This document shows positions 55,341 through 63,157 of a stretch of DNA of 64,000 nt, one piece after another. Positions within the stretch are counted from its first letter, which is position 1. Every line of letters starts with the position of its first letter. The stretch is from positions 2,812,001 through 2,876,000 of the forward strand of contig NZ_CP092099.1 in assembly GCF_022259695.1 (NCBI RefSeq). The letters run 5' to 3'. The position numbers and the translations under genes are program-made. The notes below the pieces were generated by a model. The model saw only the letters and a list, made by a program, of their open reading frames with translations, made no database searches and had not been told where the DNA came from. Source of the stretch: Flaviramulus sp. BrNp1-15 (GTDB lineage: Bacteria > Bacteroidota > Bacteroidia > Flavobacteriales > Flavobacteriaceae).

Positions 55341-57527
55341 CTATCTTGTAAATAACAATTCTCTGTACTTAGTTAATGGCCAAATCTCGTCATCAACTAA
55401 AAGCTCAAGTTTATCGCAATGGTATCTAATATCTTCAAATAGAGCCTTTACATTGTTACAGTAAAAATGTGCTTTCTTTTCAATATCGTCTATTGCGTTT
55501 GCTTTTCTACGCTCATCAATCATATGTGTTACTTTGGCATTTATAGCTTCAATATGACTAGATATTTCTTCAATTAAACTAATTTGTTCTTTAGAAACCG
55601 TAGTGAATTTTTTATCGAATATTTCTTTTAAACCTTTTACGTTTTCAATTAAAATATTTTGATACTTCACAGCAGTTGGTACAATATGATTACGAGCAAT
55701 ATCCCCAAGCACTCTACTTTCAATTTGTATGTGCATAATGTAAGCTTCAATCTCAATTTCATATCGTGCTTCGGTTTCAATTTTACTCATCACACTCATT
55801 TCTTCAAATAAGGCGATGCTTTCTTTAGAAATTCTGGCTTTTAAAGCTTCTGGCGTTGTTTTATTATTACTTAAACCGCGTTTTTTAGCTTCAGCTTCCC
55901 ATTCCTTCCCATAGCCATTTCCTTCAAATAAAATATTTCTACAAGACTTAATATACTCTCTTAAAACATTGAAAATAGCTTCGTCTTTTTTTAAATCTTT
56001 TTTATCAATTAATTTATCTACTTCAATTTTAAAATCTTGTAATTGTTTAGCAACGATAGTATTTAAAACCGTCATAGGATTTCCGCAATTTGCCATAGAT
56101 CCAACAGCTCTAAATTCAAATTTATTACCTGTAAAAGCAAATGGTGAAGTTCTGTTTCTATCGGTATTATCTAATAAAACATCAGGTATTTTTCCAACCA
56201 CGTTAAGCTTTAATTCAGTTTTTTCTTCTGGAGATAGTTTTCCTTTTGTAACGCCTTCAAGTTCTTCTAGAACCTTTGTTAATTGCTCGCCTATAAATAC
56301 AGAAATAATTGCTGGTGGCGCTTCGTTTGCTCCCAATCTATGATCGTTACTAGCTGAAGCTATAGCAGCTCTTAAAAGTGCTTCATGTTCATGAACCGCT
56401 TTTATAGTATTTATAAAAAATGTTAGAAATTGCAGGTTACTCATTGGTGTTTTACCTGGAGCCAGTAAATTAATTCCAGAATCTGTAGAAAGCGACCAAT
56501 TGTTATGTTTACCAGATCCATTTATTCCTGCAAAAGGTTTTTCGTGTAATAGTACTTTAAAATTATGGCGAGACGCTACACGCCCCATAATATCCATTAA
56601 CAACGAATTGTGGTCTACTGCTAAATTGGCTTCTTCAAAAATAGGTGCAAGCTCAAACTGATTTGGAGCTACTTCATTATGCCTAGTTTTTACAGGAATA
56701 CCTAAAAGCATACATTCGTTTTCAAGTTCACGCATAAAATTTAATGCTCTATTAGGTATAGATCCAAAATAATGATCATCTAATTGCTGTCCTTTAGCCG
56801 AAGAGTGCCCTAATAATGTACGACCTGTTAAAGTAATATCTGGACGACTAGCAGCCAGCATTTTATCTATTAAAAAATACTCCTGTTCCCAACCCAGTGA
56901 GGAAGTTACTTTTTTTACATTTTTATCAAAATATTTACAAACTGCTGTTGCCGCATTATCAACAGCATTTAAGGCTCTCAATAAAGGCGTTTTATAATCT
57001 AAGGCTTCTCCCGTATAAGCAACAAAAATAGTTGGAATACATAATGTTGTACCATATATAAATGCTGGGGATGTAGGATCCCAAGCGGTATATCCGCGAG
57101 CTTCAAAAGTATTTCTAATTCCTCCACTAGGGAAACTGGATGCATCTGGTTCTTGTTGTACTAATTGACTACCTCCAAACTTTTCGATAGCCATACCTCC
57201 ACTAATAGTCTCAAAAAAAGCATCATGCTTTTCTGCAGTTGCGCCAGTTAATGGTTGAAACCAATGCGTATAATGTGTTACATTTTTAGCTAATGCCCAA
57301 TCTTTCATAGAAGATGCTACTTGGTCTGCAATACTTCTATCTATTTTTTTACCAAATTGAATCGCATTCATAACACCTACAAAAGCATCTTTTGTTAAGT
57401 ATTGGCGCATGGTGTTTTCGTTAAAAACATTTCTACCAAATAAATCTGAACGACGTTCCTTTTCTTCAACAGTAACAGTTTTATATGCGAGTGACTCTTT
57501 TAAAGCATGAAATCTAAGTGTAGACAT
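55341..57527 (-). CDS. glnN: Type III glutamine synthetase
   Basis: 728 residues, the large GSIII form. The N-terminal segment SDLFGRNVFNENTMRQYL and the signatures WFQPLTGATAEKHDAF, SSLGWEQEYFLID, RHNEVAPNQFELAPIFEEANLAVDHN and LLHEKPFAGINGSGKHNNWS hold the ATP, metal and glutamate sites; the FRAVGSMANCGNP region follows. It makes glutamine from glutamate and ammonia as a double hexamer. It is divergent from a type II enzyme at 57782 with a shared 254-bp regulatory region. A TTG-N21-TATTTTTG promoter lies just upstream. Confidence 0.96.
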   Translation of the reverse strand: MSTLRFHALKESLAYKTVTVEEKERRSDLFGRNVFNENTMRQYLTKDAFVGVMNAIQFGKKIDRSIADQVASSMKDWALAKNVTHYTHWFQPLTGATAEKHDAFFETISGGMAIEKFGGSQLVQQEPDASSFPSGGIRNTFEARGYTAWDPTSPAFIYGTTLCIPTIFVAYTGEALDYKTPLLRALNAVDNAATAVCKYFDKNVKKVTSSLGWEQEYFLIDKMLAASRPDITLTGRTLLGHSSAKGQQLDDHYFGSIPNRALNFMRELENECMLLGIPVKTRHNEVAPNQFELAPIFEEANLAVDHNSLLMDIMGRVASRHNFKVLLHEKPFAGINGSGKHNNWSLSTDSGINLLAPGKTPMSNLQFLTFFINTIKAVHEHEALLRAAIASASNDHRLGANEAPPAIISVFIGEQLTKVLEELEGVTKGKLSPEEKTELKLNVVGKIPDVLLDNTDRNRTSPFAFTGNKFEFRAVGSMANCGNPMTVLNTIVAKQLQDFKIEVDKLIDKKDLKKDEAIFNVLREYIKSCRNILFEGNGYGKEWEAEAKKRGLSNNKTTPEALKARISKESIALFEEMSVMSKIETEARYEIEIEAYIMHIQIESRVLGDIARNHIVPTAVKYQNILIENVKGLKEIFDKKFTTVSKEQISLIEEISSHIEAINAKVTHMIDERRKANAIDDIEKKAHFYCNNVKALFEDIRYHCDKLELLVDDEIWPLTKYRELLFTR

Positions 57528-57550
57528 TTTTCTTATAATAAGTTATACCG

Positions 57551-57582
57551 CAAAAATAAACTTGAAAATGAATAAAACACAA
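57551..57582 (-). promoter_or_regulatory. glnN promoter
   Basis: On the minus strand TTG (57580-57582), 21 bp, then TATTTTTG (57551-57558). The -7 box lies 24 bp before the ATG. Confidence 0.6.
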
Positions 57583-57737
57583 AAAACACAAAGTTTTATT
57601 ATTAACATTTTTTCAGTTTTTATATAAATTAATACTCTTTTTTTAAAATAATCCCTAAAAAAATAGGGTATAAATAAAAATAACTTGTCTATTTATTAAA
57701 ATACCCCCTATAAATTTTAAGTATATATATAATAATT

Positions 57738-57745
57738 TATATTTG
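57738..57745 (+). promoter_or_regulatory. -7 promoter element of the type II glutamine synthetase gene
   Basis: TATATTTG matches TAnnTTTG exactly. It overlaps the earliest possible start codon at 57743, which therefore cannot be used. It supports the ATG at 57782 with a leader of about 30 nt. Confidence 0.55.
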
Positions 57746-57781
57746 TGTGATTATCAATATTTCATTTATAAAATATCAACT

Positions 57782-58804
57782 ATGGCAAAAATTAAATTAG
57801 AATACATTTGGTTAGATGGCTACAAGCCAACTCAGAATATGAGGAGTAAAACCAAAGTAGAAGAACATGAAAATTTTAAAGGTACATTAGAAGAATTAGA
57901 AAACTGGTCTTTTGATGGGTCTTCAACAAGACAAGCAGAAGGTGGATCTTCAGATTGTATTTTAAAACCAGTAGCTATCTATCCTGATCCAGACAGAATT
58001 AATGGATACTTAGTAATGACTGAGGTATTAAATCCTGATGGGACTCCTCACGAATCTAACGGTAGAGCTACTATTGATGATGATGATAATGATTTCTGGT
58101 TTGGTTTTGAGCAAGAATATTTTATTATGGATACTCATACACAATTACCTTTAGGTTTCCCTATTGGTGGTTATCCTGCTCCACAAGGTATGTACTACTG
58201 CTCTGTAGGTGGAAAAAACACACATGGTAGAGGTTTAGTTGAAGAACATGCAAACTTATGTATTGATGCAGGATTAAACTTTGAAGGTATTAACCAAGAA
58301 GTTGCTTGTGGACAATGGGAATTTCAATTATTCGCTAAAGGTGCCAAAAAAGCTGGAGACGAGATTTGGATTGCAAGATACTTATTAGACCGTTTAACAG
58401 AAAAATACGGATACTATATTGATTACCATCCAAAACCATTAGGAAAAGATATGGATTGGAATGGTTCTGGTATGCATGCAAACTTCTCTAATACTACATT
58501 AAGAACTGCAGGAAACAAAGAAACTTACGAAAAAATATGTGAAGCATTTAGACCAGTTGTAAAAGAGCATATTGCTGTTTACGGTGAGTTTAACGACCAA
58601 CGTTTAACTGGTTTACACGAAACTGCTTCTATTAACGATTTCTCTTATGGTATTTCAGATAGAGGAGCATCAATACGTATCCCTATTGCTACTGTAGAAA
58701 GAGGTTGGAAAGGATGGTTAGAAGATAGAAGACCAGCTGCTAACGGAGACCCATACAAAATTGCTGGACGTATTATTAAAACTGTTAAATCTGCTAAGGT
58801 TTAA
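57782..58804 (+). CDS. Glutamine synthetase, eukaryotic-like (type II)
   Basis: 340 residues from MAKIKLEYIWLDGYKP. The beta-grasp domain holds WSFDGSSTRQAEGGSSD (Asp-Gly-Ser-Ser substrate loop) and KPVAIYPDP. The catalytic barrel has FGFEQEYFIMD, GINQEVACGQWEFQ and NGSGMHANFS, followed by RLTGLHETASINDFSYGISDRGASIRIP. The length and these motifs fit the decameric GSII type found in eukaryotes and some bacteria, here paired with GSIII. Same reaction as the neighbour: ATP-dependent glutamine formation. Differential use under nitrogen status is an inference from the divergent layout. Confidence 0.94.
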   Translation: MAKIKLEYIWLDGYKPTQNMRSKTKVEEHENFKGTLEELENWSFDGSSTRQAEGGSSDCILKPVAIYPDPDRINGYLVMTEVLNPDGTPHESNGRATIDDDDNDFWFGFEQEYFIMDTHTQLPLGFPIGGYPAPQGMYYCSVGGKNTHGRGLVEEHANLCIDAGLNFEGINQEVACGQWEFQLFAKGAKKAGDEIWIARYLLDRLTEKYGYYIDYHPKPLGKDMDWNGSGMHANFSNTTLRTAGNKETYEKICEAFRPVVKEHIAVYGEFNDQRLTGLHETASINDFSYGISDRGASIRIPIATVERGWKGWLEDRRPAANGDPYKIAGRIIKTVKSAKV

Positions 58805-58831
58805 TAATAACAGCATCAAGTTTTTGTTCAT

Positions 58832-58866
58832 AAAAAAAGCACTTACATTTTGTAAGTGCTTTTTTA
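58832..58866. terminator. Bidirectional terminator between GSII and the Ca/Na antiporter gene
   Basis: AGCACTTACA (58838-58847) pairs perfectly with TGTAAGTGCT (58851-58860), with seven A before and six T after. Confidence 0.9.
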
Positions 58867-58885
58867 TTTAATGTATTATTAAATC

Positions 58886-59836
58886 TTAAAACTTACCTCT
58901 GGTAAAAATTAAAAACATAAAGGCTCCGTAAGCTATAACTAAAACAAAACCCTTAATTCTACTAATTTGCATACGTTTAGGCAAAAATATCATAGGGATT
59001 AAAACTGCTGCGAAACCTAGCATCCAAAAAATATCGTTTGAAAGTATTTGAGGTTCTGTAACCGGTATAGGTTTAATAATAGAAGTTAACCCTAAAACCG
59101 AACCAATATTAAATATATTCGAGCCAATTAAATTACCTAGCGAAATTGCTTTTTCTTGTTTAGCTGCTGCAATAACCGATGCTGCCAATTCTGGAACACT
59201 TGTACCAATAGCTATTAAAGACACCCCAATTACCGCTTCGCTTACACCTATTGCTCGTGCTATTTCTTTAGATCCATCTACCAACCATTCACTACCAAAA
59301 TATAAAGCGGCAGCGCCTATAAGCAACCACAATACAATTTTAAAATTAGAGACTACAGCTAAAGAATCATCTACATCTTCTATAACTACATCCTTTTTTG
59401 CGTTTCTAATTAGTATGAATAAAAAAACAATAAGCCCAATAAATAATACACCGCCTTCTATTGCTGTTAAAGCATTGTCATTTTTTAGAAAAAAGTAAAG
59501 TGCCATTGAAAACACCATCATTACCGGCCAATTTAGCTTATAAAAAGATTTATCTACAGCAATGGCACCAACCATAGCAGTTACTCCTAAAACCAAACCA
59601 ATATTTGCAATATTTGAGCCTACAACATTGTTTATAGCAATAGCTGGAGAACCTGATAATGCTGCCTGAAGACTTACCAATAACTCTGGCGCTGAGGTTG
59701 CAAAGGAAACCACCGTCATACCAATTACCATTTTAGATATATTGAATTTAAATGATAATGCTACTGAAGACCTAACTAAAAACTCCCCGCCTACAACCAA
59801 CAGTATAAAACCAAGTATAACCCAAAGTAAACTCAT
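58886..59836 (-). CDS. Calcium/sodium antiporter (YrbG/CaCA family)
   Basis: 316 residues with about ten membrane helices in an inverted repeat. The two alpha-repeat motifs of the CaCA family are visible: TVVSFATSAPELLVSLQAAL with NNVVGSNIANIGLVLG (about 40-85), and LIAIGTSVPELAASVIAA with GNLIGSNIFNIGSVLG (about 205-250). It exchanges cytoplasmic Ca2+ for Na+ or H+. Single gene, with a 296-bp region to the divergent BlaI gene. Confidence 0.94.
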   Translation of the reverse strand: MSLLWVILGFILLVVGGEFLVRSSVALSFKFNISKMVIGMTVVSFATSAPELLVSLQAALSGSPAIAINNVVGSNIANIGLVLGVTAMVGAIAVDKSFYKLNWPVMMVFSMALYFFLKNDNALTAIEGGVLFIGLIVFLFILIRNAKKDVVIEDVDDSLAVVSNFKIVLWLLIGAAALYFGSEWLVDGSKEIARAIGVSEAVIGVSLIAIGTSVPELAASVIAAAKQEKAISLGNLIGSNIFNIGSVLGLTSIIKPIPVTEPQILSNDIFWMLGFAAVLIPMIFLPKRMQISRIKGFVLVIAYGAFMFLIFTRGKF

Positions 59837-59867
59837 AAATAAAAATTTTTTGCGAAGATAAATTAAA

Positions 59868-59895
59868 GTTAAATGTTAAAAGTTAAAAGTTAAAA
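59868..59895. repeat. 7-bp tandem repeat (GTTAAAW, four copies)
   Basis: GTTAAAT followed by three copies of GTTAAAA, then GTTTTT. It lies 33 bp upstream of the antiporter start on the minus strand, where slippage could alter promoter spacing. Confidence 0.6.
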
Positions 59896-59970
59896 GTTTT
59901 TATGAACCAGAGTTTTACTTGATACTTTAGTCTTAAAACTTAAAATTTAGTTAAATAACTATTGTTTTAG

Positions 59971-60001
59971 TTGTATAACTATAAAAATAGTTATAAGTTT
60001 G
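59971..60001 (+). promoter_or_regulatory. blaI-blaR1 promoter with an embedded dyad operator
   Basis: TTG (59971-59973), 20 bp, TAAGTTTG (59994-60001, exact TAnnTTTG). The spacer is almost wholly taken up by a perfect dyad TATAACTAT-AAAA-ATAGTTATA (59974-59995). A third half-site ATAACTAT lies just upstream (59956-59963). This is the expected place for an autorepressor of the BlaI family. The leader to the blaI ATG is then about 125 nt. Confidence 0.6.
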
Positions 60002-60132
60002 TTTTGCGTTAGGGATTAAGGGTTTGTTGGAGCTCCTTGCATTTATATTCATGAGTTCAAAAATTTGAGAATAATGTCAACGAATAAAGCCCGACCCCAT
60101 AAGGGTAACGCCCTAAAAATTATTATTAAATC

Positions 60133-60492
60133 ATGGAAAAACTAACAAATAAAGAAGAAGAAATTATGCATATTTTATGGAAGCTAGAAAAGGCTTTTGT
60201 AAAAGATGTACTGGCAGAAATTAAGGAAGACAAACCACATTACAACACACTTTCTACCATTATAAGAAACTTGGAAGAAAAAGGTTATGTGGCCTATAAT
60301 GCCTATGGAAAAACTCACCAATACTACCCTATTGTTAGTAAAGAGGATTATAGAAAAAAATTTATGAACGTGGCTATTAATAATTACTTTAATAATTCGT
60401 ACAAAAATATGGTGTCGTTTTTTGCCAAGGAAGAAAAAATAAGTGTTGAGGAACTTAAAGAAATTATTGCTTTAATAGAAAAAGAAAAATAA
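60133..60492 (+). CDS. BlaI/MecI/CopY family transcriptional repressor
   Basis: 119 residues. A winged helix (MEKLTNKEEEIMHILWKLEKAFVKDVLAEI...PHYNTLSTIIRNLEEKGYV) occupies 1-75, with the turn and wing YVAYNAYGKTHQYYPIVS, and a helical dimerisation tail (80-119) follows. In the BlaR/MecR systems this repressor is cleaved or released when the membrane sensor is activated. It is followed after 1 bp by an M56 sensor-like gene. The promoter upstream contains a dyad that fits its operator. No beta-lactamase gene is nearby, so the regulated function is not resistance by evidence here. Confidence 0.93.
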   Translation: MEKLTNKEEEIMHILWKLEKAFVKDVLAEIKEDKPHYNTLSTIIRNLEEKGYVAYNAYGKTHQYYPIVSKEDYRKKFMNVAINNYFNNSYKNMVSFFAKEEKISVEELKEIIALIEKEK

Positions 60493-60493
60493 G

Positions 60494-62374
60494 ATGGAAT
60501 ATTTATTGAAAGTTAGTGCGGTTGTTGCCATTTTTTATTTAAGCTATAAAATGTTTTTGCAACGTGATACCTTTTTTAAAAAAAATAGATGGTTTTTATT
60601 AGCTGGTTTAATAACTGCTTTTTTAATACCTTTTTATGTAATACATGAATATATTGAATACACTCCTATTGACTTATCTCATTTAAACTTTAATGAAGTT
60701 GCTATTCAAAACACTAAAAACACTTTTAATGTTTTGGATTATTTTCCGGCAGTCTATTTACTTGGTATTATCTTTTTCTCTATTCGGTTTTTAATACAAA
60801 TTTCGTCGTTAGCTACTTTAATTTTTAAATATAAAAAATATAAAAAAGGACAGTACACTTACGTTGAAACTAATGCTGATGTTTCTCCGTTTTCATTTTT
60901 TAATTGGATAGTTTATAATCCCAATCAATTTAATAAAACTGAACTTGAACAAATTATTGCACATGAAAAAATACATGTACAGCAATACCACTCAATAGAT
61001 ATTATTTTAACTCAAATTGCCTGTGTTTTACTATGGTTCAATCCTTTTGTATGGCTTTACAATAAAGACTTAAAACAAAATTTAGAGTTTCTGGCAGATT
61101 ATGATGCTGTAAATTATTCTGCTTGCAAAAAAACGTATCAATATACATTACTTAAAACGAGTTTGCCAACTCATCAATTGGCATTAAGTAATAATTTTTA
61201 TAATTCATTAATCAAAAAACGAATCGTTATGTTACACAAATCAAAATCTAAAAAAATCAATCAAATTAAGTTCGCTCTTGTTTTACCTTTATTAGCTATT
61301 TTTTTAATGAGCTTTAATACCGAAAAAATATATGTTGAAAAAGAAATTCCTGTAATAGAATTATTAGACACAAAACCTATAACAGAAAATGATAACTCTA
61401 CTGAAACATTAAACACTGCAATTGCTGAACCAGTTAAGAAAAAAGCTGTGAGTGAAGTTCCTACTCAAACTAAAAAACAAAATACTATATATAAGGTAGC
61501 TATTAATGATTTAGTTGAGGTTATGGTTACCAAAAAAAGTAGTGATAAAAACCTTGATGAAATCGCTGCTAAACTAAAAGAACATGGTGTTACTATAAAG
61601 TTTAAAGGCGTTAAACGCAATAACGAAGGAGAAATAACCGCTATTAAAATTAATGCAAACTCCAAAAACTCTAATGCTAATTATAATATAAGTGCTGATG
61701 ACACTATAAAACCTATCAAAATTTCTTTTAACAAGGAAGATGACAGTATTTCAATTGGTAATGGGCATTATATTCATGAAGATGGAAATACATTACATTT
61801 TATATCTAAAGATAAAAATCATAAAATACATTCAACTGGACATGGAAATAAAGTTTATGTAATTTCTGATGATGATAATGATAAAAATATCGAAGTAATT
61901 GTTGAAAGTGATGTTGACATTGATACTGATGTAGAAATTATAGAATCAATAGAAAAAAATCCTGGGAAAAATAAAGCCAAAATTAGAATCTTAAAAAAAG
62001 GTGATAATGACCCTATTCACATTATTAATGGTAAAGTGGTTGAAAAAAATGAGGTAGAACTATTAGATAAAGAGAACATTGAAAAAGTAGAAGTATTAAA
62101 AGGCGAAGTGGCCATAAAAAAGTACGGAGATAAAGGAAAGGATGGCGTTGTAATGGTTACAACTAAAAAAAATAAAGTTAATATCATTAGTAATGATGGT
62201 AAAGACCCATTATATATTATTGATGGAAAAGAGGTGAAAAAAGATGTTTTTTCAGATTTAAATGAAAACGACATTAAAACTATGAAAGTTTTAAAAGGTG
62301 ATGCTGCTATAGAAAAATATGGTAAAAAAGGAGAAAATGGTGTTATTGAAATTACCACAAAAAAGAAAAACTAA
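60494..62374 (+). CDS. BlaR1-like M56 metallopeptidase with two C-terminal plug-like repeats
   Basis: 626 residues. Four membrane helices (about 1-20, 35-52, 82-105, 258-275). The zinc peptidase lies on the loop: HEKIH at 157-161 with a third ligand E198 in NLEFLADYDAV. A long, charged extracytoplasmic part has no beta-lactam-binding transpeptidase domain. Residues 505-557 and 571-623 are two copies of a mini plug unit (DPIHIINGKVV/DPLYIIDGKEV ... VLKGEVAIKKYGDKGKDGVVMVTTKK / VLKGDAAIEKYGKKGENGVIEITTKK). The repeats resemble the end of TonB receptor plug domains. The protein probably senses an envelope signal and inactivates the BlaI repressor. Confidence 0.9.
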   Translation: MEYLLKVSAVVAIFYLSYKMFLQRDTFFKKNRWFLLAGLITAFLIPFYVIHEYIEYTPIDLSHLNFNEVAIQNTKNTFNVLDYFPAVYLLGIIFFSIRFLIQISSLATLIFKYKKYKKGQYTYVETNADVSPFSFFNWIVYNPNQFNKTELEQIIAHEKIHVQQYHSIDIILTQIACVLLWFNPFVWLYNKDLKQNLEFLADYDAVNYSACKKTYQYTLLKTSLPTHQLALSNNFYNSLIKKRIVMLHKSKSKKINQIKFALVLPLLAIFLMSFNTEKIYVEKEIPVIELLDTKPITENDNSTETLNTAIAEPVKKKAVSEVPTQTKKQNTIYKVAINDLVEVMVTKKSSDKNLDEIAAKLKEHGVTIKFKGVKRNNEGEITAIKINANSKNSNANYNISADDTIKPIKISFNKEDDSISIGNGHYIHEDGNTLHFISKDKNHKIHSTGHGNKVYVISDDDNDKNIEVIVESDVDIDTDVEIIESIEKNPGKNKAKIRILKKGDNDPIHIINGKVVEKNEVELLDKENIEKVEVLKGEVAIKKYGDKGKDGVVMVTTKKNKVNIISNDGKDPLYIIDGKEVKKDVFSDLNENDIKTMKVLKGDAAIEKYGKKGENGVIEITTKKKN

Positions 62375-62395
62375 TTTACCTTATCTATTGTAAAA

Positions 62396-62433
62396 CAAAA
62401 ACCTCAAACTGTTTAGTTTGAGGTTTTCTTTTT
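62396..62433. terminator. Bidirectional terminator between the BlaR1-like and sigma factor genes
   Basis: AAACCTCAAACT (62399-62410) pairs perfectly with AGTTTGAGGTTT (62415-62426), followed by CTTTTT. Confidence 0.88.
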
Positions 62434-62452
62434 AAAATTAAAATAATCTTAT

Positions 62453-63055
62453 TTATTTAGTTTTTTCCAGTAGAAATTGTTGATCGAACAATAAAAATAA
62501 AATTCCGTTTACCTTATTGCCCATAGTTTTTCTTAATATAGAAAAAGCTTTGGTTATATGAGCTTCAACAGATTTTACAGAGATGTTTAAATATTCTGCA
62601 ATCTCCATATTAGTAAGTCCTTCTTTTTTACTTAATAAAAAGGTTTGTTTACATTTTGGTGGCAATTTCTCTATCTCTTGTTTTACAATTGCTATAAGCT
62701 TTATTAATGAGTTGTCCTTTTCATCTTCTACAATATAACTCAATGCATCAATATACTTTTTTTCTAATGATACAACAGATTTCTGCTTACGATATTGGTC
62801 TATAAATTCATTGTAAACAGACCTATACAAATAACCTTTAATAGAAAAATCATCTTTAAGTTTTAAACGATGCTTCCATATTTTTATAAAAACATTCTGA
62901 ACTATATCTTCGGATAAATCGTGATTATTAGTTAAACCATAAGCATAAACACAAAGCTTATGATGATAATTATCTACTAAAAAAGTGTAGGCGTTAGACT
63001 CGCCTTTTTTTAAAGCTTTTATAAAAGCAATATCATTAATAAAAGTTTCTGCCAT
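62453..63055 (-). CDS. ECF RNA polymerase sigma-70 factor (Bacteroidetes FecI-like)
   Basis: 200 residues from the ATG at 63055 (MAETFINDIAFI); the open frame allows nine more residues. Region 2 (about 20-95; YTFLVDNYHHKLCVYAYGLTNNHDLSEDIVQNVFIKIWKHR) and region 4 (about 125-185; EIEKLPPKCKQTFLLSKKEGLTNMEIAEYLNISVKSVEAHITKA) are intact, and region 3 is absent as in ECF factors. The type usually pairs with a FecR-like anti-sigma and a SusC/TonB receptor. Here FecR is on the opposite strand, starting 102 bp away. Confidence 0.93.
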   Translation of the reverse strand: MAETFINDIAFIKALKKGESNAYTFLVDNYHHKLCVYAYGLTNNHDLSEDIVQNVFIKIWKHRLKLKDDFSIKGYLYRSVYNEFIDQYRKQKSVVSLEKKYIDALSYIVEDEKDNSLIKLIAIVKQEIEKLPPKCKQTFLLSKKEGLTNMEIAEYLNISVKSVEAHITKAFSILRKTMGNKVNGILFLLFDQQFLLEKTK

Positions 63056-63157
63056 TCTTAAAGTGATAAAAATTACTATCAATTATTGCGAAAATATAAA
63101 AAATATAACTAAAAAGTTAGGGTTGTCTAAAATTACAACGTTGTAGTAAATATAGCT

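Noticed and set aside
57743-57781. Earlier start for the type II glutamine synthetase
   Set aside because: The codon overlaps the TATATTTG promoter box, and the family begins at MAKIKLEY.
60133-62374. Reading the BlaI/BlaR1 pair as a beta-lactam resistance operon
   Set aside because: No beta-lactamase or transpeptidase gene is adjacent, and the sensor lacks a penicillin-binding domain.
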